From assembly GCA_003542935.1 (NCBI GenBank), contig DPJQ01000278.1, positions 1 through 5,460 of the forward strand: 5,460 nucleotides of DNA, given 5' to 3'. The position numbers were made by a program, and so were the translations under genes. The DNA comes from Lachnospiraceae bacterium. GTDB lineage: Bacteria > Bacillota > Clostridia > Lachnospirales > Lachnospiraceae. Shown here piece by piece: positions 1 through 4,312 of this stretch. The notes under the pieces were generated by a model. It saw only the letters and a list, made by a program, of their open reading frames with translations. It did no database searches and was not told the origin of the DNA. Every line of letters begins with the position of its first letter. The first letter of the stretch is position 1.

Positions 1-105
1 CTGCCAATTCCAGCACTTCCGCATGCCAGTCAGGAGAATTCTCCCGAACGACAGTAATCACTATACCATTCCAGGCAAAAACTGTCAAGAGAAAAATTTC
101 ATAAT
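1..105 (-). other. Left edge: leader or 5' end of a minus-strand gene leaving the window
   Basis: This stretch follows the stop codon of the DUF4317 gene on the minus strand and contains no complete gene. It holds a good minus-strand promoter (separate entry) and a perfect 12-base palindrome, GGAGAATTCTCC, at 33-44. Two minus-strand readings leave the window. One begins at an ATG (24-22) and reads MRKCWNWQ; its only purine-rich site, GGGAG at 41-45, is 16 bases upstream, which is too far to be convincing. The other begins at a GTG (61-59), reads VITVVRENSPDWHAEVLELA and is open to the edge, but that GTG overlaps the promoter's -10 box. The two readings exclude each other. I can only say that a leftward transcript probably starts here; its product cannot be told from this window. 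Confidence 0.3.
60..88 (-). promoter_or_regulatory. Sigma-A promoter pointing out of the left edge
   Basis: On the minus strand the -35 box is a perfect TTGACA (plus-strand TGTCAA, 83-88). A 17-base spacer separates it from the -10 box TATAGT (plus-strand ACTATA, 60-65), which matches consensus at five of six positions. The predicted start is near base 53. It lies just past the DUF4317 stop codon, so it would drive a separate gene to the left. The match and spacing are good, but no verified gene start follows inside the window. Confidence 0.5.
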
Positions 106-1281
106 CTATTCGGAAATATCCTGCGGGGAATCTTCCTGCCCCTTGTTCTGGTTTCGGCGGATGGTGCGCACGTTCATACCGTTGATTTCCACATGGTCAT
201 CCACGGTGATGACCAGGCATTGGCGGCCGTCGATGATGCGTGTTTCGATCAGATCCGTGCAGGTCGGATCCACTTTGATCTGGATGTTGGGGGTGGATAT
301 CTCGAAGCTTTTTGGATTTGTGATATTGGTGGCCTGGAGGGCGGTCTGCTCACCGGCCATCTCGTCGTAGGTTCTGTCAAAGCTCTCCACCTGCTCTTCT
401 GTAGCTCCGCTGTTTTCGAGAAGCTGCCGCATCTCCGGTTTGGTCAACTGCAGGGGGTCAGGGGCCTCCTTGGTCTCTTCTACCAGATCAGCGATGTTCT
501 CATACAGATCCCGTACCAGTTCGTAGTCGGCGTCTTCGCCCAGGCTGCTCTCGATGATGCCCTGGAAAGTTTCCTGCTGGGTTTTGGGCGTCAGCGGGAT
601 CGTACTGCCGAAGACATTCTCAATCAGCAGATCCTGGGCTTCCTCGGGTTTTTTGGCAAAAAAGAGCAGGCTGTGCAGGTCGGTGCTGCGGTCGTTGAAC
701 GCGGGGAACAGAAAACCGTTGACAGGCATCTCCACCAGCCAGTCCCGGATATGGTCTTTCATGCAGTTCTCTTCCTGATTGTAGGAAAGGCAGGCCTTGG
801 CCATTTTTACCGGACAAATGCTGCACAGCAGGTAGCTGTATACCTCATCGGAGGCGTCGAACATTTCCAGATTGTCCGAAGTCTTTCCCGGGATATCGTA
901 GGAGGAATAGATCAGGATGATATAATAATTTTCGTCGTAAATATAGTGTTCGATAATTTTATCATAAAAAGTGCTGACCAGCTCGTCATCCTGCAATTCC
1001 GTGTTGCGCAGCTTCAACAAGAATTCCTGGGTGCCTCCGGGCATTTCCTGTTCAAGGGGAAATTCCATGTTGACGAGATGTTTGCCCAGGGTGCCGCCCA
1101 GGGTGTGTTTGAAGATGTCAAAGTATTTGAATTCTTCCTCCTCGGGGAGTGTAAGAAAAGCGCTTTTTGTCTCAAATTTTTTGTTTTTTTCATGATCCAC
1201 ATAGCAGCCGCAGATGCGGGAAATCGCGCAGTTGGCAGGGGTGAACTGTTTGCGGATTTCGGATATCTCTTTCTTATTCAT
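106..1281 (-). CDS. DUF4317 family protein, function unknown
   Basis: The 391-residue protein is recognised as DUF4317 from its N-terminus (MNKKEISEIRKQFTPANCAI, then an ICGCYVD motif) and from the central SYDIPGKTSD, SICPV and PVNGFLFPAFNDRSTDLHSL segments. The family is common in clostridia and has no assigned function. No signal peptide or membrane segment is visible, so it is probably cytoplasmic. Cysteines cluster at 18, 24 and 26 and at 153, 156, 164 and 173, including C-G-C and C-x-x-C pairs; metal or redox binding is possible but unproven. The C-terminal third (about 230-330) is acidic and likely helical, followed by a short beta-rich end (about 330-375). The start is supported by AAAGGAGG at 1300-1293, 11 bases upstream. 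It has its own promoter and is divergent from the esterase gene. The opposite-strand open frame of similar length is a shadow. Confidence 0.88.
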   Translation of the reverse strand: MNKKEISEIRKQFTPANCAISRICGCYVDHEKNKKFETKSAFLTLPEEEEFKYFDIFKHTLGGTLGKHLVNMEFPLEQEMPGGTQEFLLKLRNTELQDDELVSTFYDKIIEHYIYDENYYIILIYSSYDIPGKTSDNLEMFDASDEVYSYLLCSICPVKMAKACLSYNQEENCMKDHIRDWLVEMPVNGFLFPAFNDRSTDLHSLLFFAKKPEEAQDLLIENVFGSTIPLTPKTQQETFQGIIESSLGEDADYELVRDLYENIADLVEETKEAPDPLQLTKPEMRQLLENSGATEEQVESFDRTYDEMAGEQTALQATNITNPKSFEISTPNIQIKVDPTCTDLIETRIIDGRQCLVITVDDHVEINGMNVRTIRRNQNKGQEDSPQDISE

Positions 1282-1342
1282 ATGTAGGTAATCCTCCTTT
1301 GCTGCCGTCCGTACGTGACAAATTTTTCGCAGCGGTGAAGGT

Positions 1343-1371
1343 ATTATACAACGAAAAAAAGAGAGTGTCCA
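1343..1371 (-). promoter_or_regulatory. Sigma-A promoter of the DUF4317 gene
   Basis: The minus strand reads TGGACA (plus-strand TGTCCA, 1366-1371), a 17-base spacer, then a perfect TATAAT (plus-strand ATTATA, 1343-1348). The -35 box matches consensus at five of six positions. The predicted start is near 1336, giving a leader of about 55 bases before the ATG at 1281. In that leader GCTGC (1333-1329) could pair with GCAGC (1305-1301), which lies directly beside the ribosome binding site. The stem is only five base pairs, so I do not call a regulatory structure. Confidence 0.75.
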
Positions 1372-1411
1372 GTGAAGGATACAGGCGTATGTTTGATCAT
1401 GGGTCAGGGGG

Positions 1412-1439
1412 TTGGATTTTTTTGATTTTCAGGTATAAT
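1412..1439 (+). promoter_or_regulatory. Probable sigma-A promoter of the esterase gene
   Basis: A perfect TATAAT lies at 1434-1439. A weak -35 box, TTGGAT (three of six matches), lies at 1412-1417, 16 bases upstream. The predicted start is near 1446, about 37 bases before the ATG at 1483. The site is roughly 40 bases from the oppositely directed DUF4317 promoter, so one regulator could reach both. Confidence 0.55.
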
Positions 1440-1469
1440 GACAGTTAAATATGATAAAGCGCAGTGCGC

Positions 1470-1476
1470 AAGGAGG
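1470..1476 (+). promoter_or_regulatory. Ribosome binding site that fixes the esterase start
   Basis: AAGGAGG lies six bases before the ATG at 1483. An in-frame ATG at 1438 would add 15 residues, but it overlaps the TATAAT box and has no ribosome binding site. The 1483 start is therefore preferred. Confidence 0.88.
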
Positions 1477-1482
1477 AACACT

Positions 1483-2253
1483 ATGGCACAGATGAAAATT
1501 AACTTTATGTCCTACACGTTGGGGTATCCGGTGGATATTGAACTGGTTCTCCCCACGATCAGTGCCTGTGACCTGGATCCGGGGAAGGATCACAGCCACA
1601 GGGTCAAGGCAAAATATCCCGTTTTGTACTTGCTCCATGGTCACGGGAACGATGCGGAATGCTGGATGCGCTATACATCCGTGCAGAGATATGCGGAGGA
1701 ACACAGGATTGCGGCAGTTTCCATGTCCGTGGGTAATATTTGCTATCTGAACGCGGACGCCTATGGGGAAAACTTTTATGCCTTGATCAAGGAAGAGCTT
1801 CCGGAATTTCTCTGCGAGAATTTTCCTGTTTCCGGGCGGCGGGAGGACACCTACATATGCGGTTATTCCATGGGCGGCTATGGCACGCTGCTCCATGCGC
1901 TGTCTGAGCCGGAACAGTACCGGGCGGCCGGCATTTTCTCCCCTGCGGCCCATATCGGCGGTATCCGGGAGCGCCACGGCATCCCGGAACCTGTGGAACC
2001 GGAAGAGCTGATCGCGAAAGCCAGGGGGAAAGAGTTGCCGGATATTTTTCTCTGTGTAGGGAAAAATGATTTTCTCCATGAAGATGTGGAATGGCTGCAC
2101 CAGGCGTTTAATGAAGCAAAAATCCCCCATCTGTATGACGATCTGCCGGGATATGGCCATGAATTTGCCCTGTGGGACATGGAACTGAAAAAGTTCATAG
2201 AATGGCTGCCCAGGACGGATTATTACGCAGATAAGGGGATACATGCGATCTGA
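1483..2253 (+). CDS. Alpha/beta-hydrolase esterase (EstA / tributyrin esterase-like)
   Basis: This is a 256-residue serine hydrolase of the putative esterase family (Esterase D / PF00756 type), the size of small EstA-like acyl esterases. The N-terminal strand MKINFMSYTLGYPVDIELVLP is typical of the group. The LLHGHGND segment (50-57) supplies the oxyanion-hole region. The nucleophile is Ser129 in GYSMGG (127-132). Asp196 in VGKNDF and His226 in GYGHEF are the likely rest of the triad. No signal peptide is present, so it should act in the cytoplasm on short acyl esters, possibly acetylated sugars or other small esters; the substrate cannot be read from sequence. S-formylglutathione hydrolase-like activity is an alternative. 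It appears to be a single-gene transcript, divergent from DUF4317 and convergent with the synthetase gene. No clear terminator follows. Confidence 0.87.
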   Translation: MAQMKINFMSYTLGYPVDIELVLPTISACDLDPGKDHSHRVKAKYPVLYLLHGHGNDAECWMRYTSVQRYAEEHRIAAVSMSVGNICYLNADAYGENFYALIKEELPEFLCENFPVSGRREDTYICGYSMGGYGTLLHALSEPEQYRAAGIFSPAAHIGGIRERHGIPEPVEPEELIAKARGKELPDIFLCVGKNDFLHEDVEWLHQAFNEAKIPHLYDDLPGYGHEFALWDMELKKFIEWLPRTDYYADKGIHAI

Positions 2254-2318
2254 TGACAGGTGGGGGATGGGGCGGGAAATGCAGATCCGGTGAAACGGGG
2301 GTTACGACATCCTGTCAT
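2253..2318. repeat. 8-base inverted repeat spanning the convergent gene ends, with a G-rich tract
   Basis: ATGACAGG (2253-2260) and CCTGTCAT (2311-2318) are perfect reverse complements separated by 50 bases. The left arm begins at the last base of the esterase stop codon, and the right arm lies inside the last codons of the synthetase gene. Between them the plus strand carries closely spaced G runs at 2262-2266, 2269-2272 and 2274-2276, with another at 2297-2301. No compact stem followed by a T run is visible on either strand, so this is not a standard terminator. The arms could meet by chance. Confidence 0.35.
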
Positions 2319-3000
2319 TGTCGATCATATCCCGGATATCCTGCATCTGGGAATCAAGGACAGAACTTAGCTGGGCGCATTCATTGAGCTGCCTGGTGGT
2401 TCTGGCGATGATCTCCGGGGAAAGATTTTTTTTATAACGGAGCTGATGTTCCAGATTAGCCCAGAATTCCATGGCAATGGTACGGAGCTGCACCTCAACT
2501 TTCATGAGTTTCTTTTCGTTCTGGAGAAAGATAGGAACTTCCACGATGAGGTGCAGGCTCCGGTAGCCGTTCCCTTTGGGTTTCTCAATATAATCTTTCC
2601 GTTCGATCAGTGTGATGTCGTCCTGGCGGAGGAGACAGTCCGCCAGCATATAGATATCGTCGACAAAGGAGCAGACTACGCGCACGCCGGCGATATCGAA
2701 CAGATTTTTTTCGATGGCCTCCAGCGTGAGGGGAAGATTTTTCCGGAGCAGTTTCTCACGGATACTTTCGGGAGATTTCAAACGGGTCTGAATATTGTCG
2801 ATGGGATTGCGGTCATGGGTGAGAGAGAATCGTTCATCCAAAACACGAAATTTTGTCTCGATCTCCATGATTGCACAGCGATAGCAGGACATCAGGTCTT
2901 TGGAGGAGGCAAAAAATTTCTGGAAAGTCCGGATGGAGTCTTCATCCATGAGCTCCTGAAAGGTTGTCTGAAGGGGGTGCGGTGATGCTTGTTCTTTCAT
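2302..3000 (-). CDS. Small alarmone synthetase, (p)ppGpp synthetase (RelQ/YjbM-like)
   Basis: The enzyme transfers pyrophosphate from ATP to GTP or GDP to make (p)ppGpp. The 232-residue protein has only the RelA/SpoT synthetase domain; the HD hydrolase, TGS and ACT parts of long Rel enzymes are absent. Visible motifs are the helix RLKSPESIREKLLRK (73-87), DIAGVRVVCSFVDDI (102-116), the GTP-binding NGYRSLH (144-150) and VEVQLRTIAMEFWANLEHQL (168-187), with Glu169 as the likely catalytic base and the EH pair at 184-185. The SFVDDI and DYIEKPKGNGYRS segments resemble RelQ/YjbM more than RelP. The N-terminus is about 30 residues longer than I recall for YjbM. The start at 3000 has AAAGGA nine bases upstream; an in-frame ATG at 3045 has no such site. 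It is divergent from cysK. A specific gene name is withheld because RelQ and RelP naming needs a tree. Confidence 0.9.
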   Translation of the reverse strand: MKEQASPHPLQTTFQELMDEDSIRTFQKFFASSKDLMSCYRCAIMEIETKFRVLDERFSLTHDRNPIDNIQTRLKSPESIREKLLRKNLPLTLEAIEKNLFDIAGVRVVCSFVDDIYMLADCLLRQDDITLIERKDYIEKPKGNGYRSLHLIVEVPIFLQNEKKLMKVEVQLRTIAMEFWANLEHQLRYKKNLSPEIIARTTRQLNECAQLSSVLDSQMQDIRDMIDNDRMS

Positions 3001-3009
3001 AATATATAT

Positions 3010-3015
3010 TCCTTT
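3010..3015 (-). promoter_or_regulatory. Ribosome binding site that fixes the synthetase start
   Basis: The minus strand reads AAAGGA here, nine bases before the ATG at 3000. The upstream in-frame ATG at 3045 is preceded by an A-rich and mixed sequence with no GGAG-like site. The 232-residue product is preferred over the 247-residue one. Confidence 0.7.
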
Positions 3016-3107
3016 GTTCTGTAGTGGTGAATCAGGTGTTTGCATGCTGGTATTTTCATTTTTTGCGCCGGTTTTTCTGCGGCACGTTTACGCTATTGTT
3101 TTTATAT

Positions 3108-3125
3108 ATAGATAAGCGTATCTAT
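3108..3125. repeat. Operator-like perfect dyad, 7-base arms
   Basis: ATAGATA (3108-3114) and TATCTAT (3119-3125) are perfect reverse complements around the four bases AGCG. The dyad sits across the predicted transcription start (near 3117) of the candidate synthetase promoter and touches its -10 box. This is a common position for a repressor site. It lies about 120 bases upstream of the cysK -35 box. The repeat is plain in the sequence; the operator role is inferred and I cannot name a regulator. Confidence 0.45.
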
Positions 3126-3153
3126 GATATCACATTTTTCCCTGTTGTGCGAA
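3124..3153 (-). promoter_or_regulatory. Candidate extended -10 promoter of the synthetase gene
   Basis: On the minus strand TATCAT (plus-strand ATGATA, 3124-3129; five of six matches) is preceded by TGA, giving an extended -10 element. An 18-base spacer separates it from TTCGCA (plus-strand TGCGAA, 3148-3153; four of six matches). The predicted start is near 3117, leaving a leader of about 117 bases. The nearby TATATA/TATAAA sequence has no usable -35 box, so this is the best candidate, though a modest one. Confidence 0.4.
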
Positions 3154-3244
3154 TCGAATTACATCCATTTTTTGGGGCTGTTTTTGTGGAGCACCCTGGT
3201 GTTTGTTCAGGTATGTAGTTTTTGGTAAAAATAATAAAAACTAG

Positions 3245-3273
3245 TTGACAGGTAGGAAAAATGGGAATATAAT
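3245..3273 (+). promoter_or_regulatory. Consensus-perfect sigma-A promoter of cysK
   Basis: TTGACA (3245-3250), a 17-base spacer and TATAAT (3268-3273) match consensus at all twelve positions. An A-rich tract (AAAAATAATAAAAA and neighbours, ending at 3240) sits just upstream where an UP element would lie. The predicted start is near 3280, inside the 9-base palindrome TGACAGTCA (3276-3284). Such a strong promoter suggests high expression unless it is repressed, and the palindrome could be a binding site. No regulator can be named from sequence. Confidence 0.9.
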
Positions 3274-3291
3274 CGTGACAGTCAAATAAAA

Positions 3292-3308
3292 CCTATTAAA
3301 ACAGTAGG
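3292..3308 (+). other. Short possible hairpin beside the cysK ribosome binding site
   Basis: CCTATT (3292-3297) can pair with AGTAGG (3303-3308), with one G-T pair, around the loop AAAAC. The right arm abuts the ribosome binding site AAAGGAG (3309-3315), which lies six bases before the ATG. The right arm also belongs to a near-repeat: ACAGTAGGAAA (3301-3311) resembles ACAGGTAGGAAA (3248-3259) in the promoter. The stem is weak and its role uncertain. Confidence 0.2.
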
Positions 3309-3321
3309 AAAGGAGAAGAAT

Positions 3322-4254
3322 ATGGCAAATATTTATAAAGGAACTCTTGGCCTGATCGGAAACACCCCGTTGGTGGAGGCAGTCAACTTGGAAAAGGAGC
3401 TGGGCCTGGAGGCGACGCTGCTGGTGAAGCTGGAATATTTTAATCCGGCGGGCAGTGTGAAAGACAGGATCGCCAAAGCTATGATTGAGGACGCAGAAGA
3501 AAAAGGGCTTCTGAAAGAGGGCTCGGTGATCATTGAACCCACATCGGGAAATACGGGTATCGGCCTGGCAGCCATCGCCGCGGCCAAAGGATACCGCATC
3601 ATCCTGACCATGCCGGAGACCATGAGTGTGGAGAGACGGAATATCCTGAAAGCTTACGGTGCGGAGCTGGTGCTGACTGAAGGCGCCAGAGGGATGAAAG
3701 GCGCCATTGAGAAGGCGGAGGAGCTGGAAAAGGAGATACCTGGAGGCTTTGTGCCCGGGCAGTTTGTCAATCCGGCGAATCCGGCTGTTCACAAGGCTAC
3801 TACCGGGCCGGAGATCTGGAAAGATACGGACGGAAAAGTAGACTATTTTGTAGCCGGTGTGGGAACGGGCGGTACGCTGACGGGGGTGGGAGAATATTTG
3901 AAATCCCGGAATCCGAAAGTGAAGATCGTGGCTGTAGAGCCGGCAAGCTCACCGGTGCTCTCGGAGGGCAGGAGCGGTGCTCATAAGCTCCAGGGAATCG
4001 GCGCGGGCTTTGTGCCGGAGGTGCTGAATACAGAGATCTATGATGAGATCATCAAGGTGGAGAATGAGGATGCCTTTACCCTGGGCAAGCTGCTGGCGAA
4101 AAAGGAGGGCGTGCTGGTGGGCATATCTTCCGGCGCCGCGCTGCATGCGGCCGTCCAGCTGGCTAAACGGCCGGAGAATAAGGGGAAGACTATCGTGGCC
4201 CTTTTGCCGGATACCGGTGACAGATACTATTCGACGCCCCTGTTTACAGACTAG
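3322..4254 (+). CDS. cysK: Cysteine synthase A (O-acetylserine sulfhydrylase)
   Basis: This PLP enzyme makes L-cysteine and acetate from O-acetyl-L-serine and sulfide in the cytoplasm. The 310-residue protein is the normal CysK length. It opens with [16 protein letters not shown]. The cofactor lysine is Lys47 in AGSVKDR (43-49). The substrate loop is TSGNTG (74-79). The PLP-phosphate loop is GVGTGGT (179-185). GISSGAA (267-273) supplies the serine near the pyridine nitrogen. PDTGDRY (296-302) and the terminal LFTD complete the family pattern. All key residues are present. CysM-type enzymes usually differ in the loop and tail motifs, so CysK is preferred. The start has AAAGGAG six bases upstream. 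It is the first gene of a probable operon with metY; no serine acetyltransferase gene (cysE) is in the window. In Bacillus, CysK also partners the repressor CymR; whether that holds here is unknown. Confidence 0.95.
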   Translation: MANIYKGTLGLIGNTPLVEAVNLEKELGLEATLLVKLEYFNPAGSVKDRIAKAMIEDAEEKGLLKEGSVIIEPTSGNTGIGLAAIAAAKGYRIILTMPETMSVERRNILKAYGAELVLTEGARGMKGAIEKAEELEKEIPGGFVPGQFVNPANPAVHKATTGPEIWKDTDGKVDYFVAGVGTGGTLTGVGEYLKSRNPKVKIVAVEPASSPVLSEGRSGAHKLQGIGAGFVPEVLNTEIYDEIIKVENEDAFTLGKLLAKKEGVLVGISSGAALHAAVQLAKRPENKGKTIVALLPDTGDRYYSTPLFTD

Positions 4255-4298
4255 GAAACGGCGGATTCACGCGGCAACAGGACTATTATAGAAAGAAT

Positions 4299-4303
4299 GA
4301 GGA
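4299..4303 (+). promoter_or_regulatory. Ribosome binding site that decides the metY start
   Basis: GAGGA lies nine bases before the ATG at 4313 and only three before the in-frame ATG at 4307. The wider spacing is the usual one, so translation should begin at 4313 (MGQKITREN) rather than two codons earlier. Confidence 0.6.
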
Positions 4304-4312
4304 TAAATGATC

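Larger units (their letters stand above)
3001..3321. other. AT-rich divergent control region between the synthetase gene and cysK
   Basis: This 321-base stretch holds no convincing gene. Reading rightward it contains the synthetase ribosome binding site (3010-3015), a short hairpin in that gene's leader (GCGCCG at 3065-3070 with CGGCAC at 3080-3085, one G-T pair, not followed by a T run on either strand), a dyad at 3108-3125, a candidate minus-strand promoter (3124-3153), a small palindrome CACCCTGGTG (3192-3201), an A-rich tract (3216-3240) and the cysK promoter and leader. The cysK leader is only about 42 bases, too short for a T-box or SAM riboswitch, and I see neither motif upstream. A GTG-started open frame at 3024-3218 has no ribosome binding site and is not called. 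Confidence 0.7.

Noticed and set aside
648..664. Near-palindrome of T and A runs inside the DUF4317 gene
   Set aside because: It is explained by the coded residues Phe-Phe-Ala-Lys-Lys and lies in the middle of an intact gene.
193..1287. 364-codon open frame on the plus strand opposite DUF4317
   Set aside because: It overlaps a recognised family protein throughout, and its translation shows no family pattern. The minus-strand gene has a ribosome binding site and a promoter. It is a codon-phase shadow.
1429..2244. 271-codon open frame on the minus strand opposite the esterase
   Set aside because: The plus-strand frame has the full Ser-Asp-His esterase pattern and a strong ribosome binding site. 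The antisense frame has neither and is a shadow.
3065..3085. Hairpin GCGCCG/CGGCAC as a terminator
   Set aside because: It has six pairs with one G-T and no T run directly after it on either strand, and it lies within a leader rather than after a gene.
3024..3218. 64-codon plus-strand frame in the divergent region, hydrophobic product
   Set aside because: It starts with GTG, has no ribosome binding site, overlaps the synthetase leader and promoter on the other strand, and lies in AT-rich sequence where phenylalanine-rich frames arise by chance.
3154..3321. SAM riboswitch or cysteine T-box upstream of cysK
   Set aside because: The leader after the predicted start is only about 42 bases, and no T-box sequence, SAM-box core or terminator/antiterminator pair is visible.
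4255..4312. Promoter or terminator between cysK and metY
   Set aside because: A TATTATAG sequence resembles a -10 box but has no -35 partner at proper spacing. No stem with a T run is present, so co-transcription is the simpler reading.
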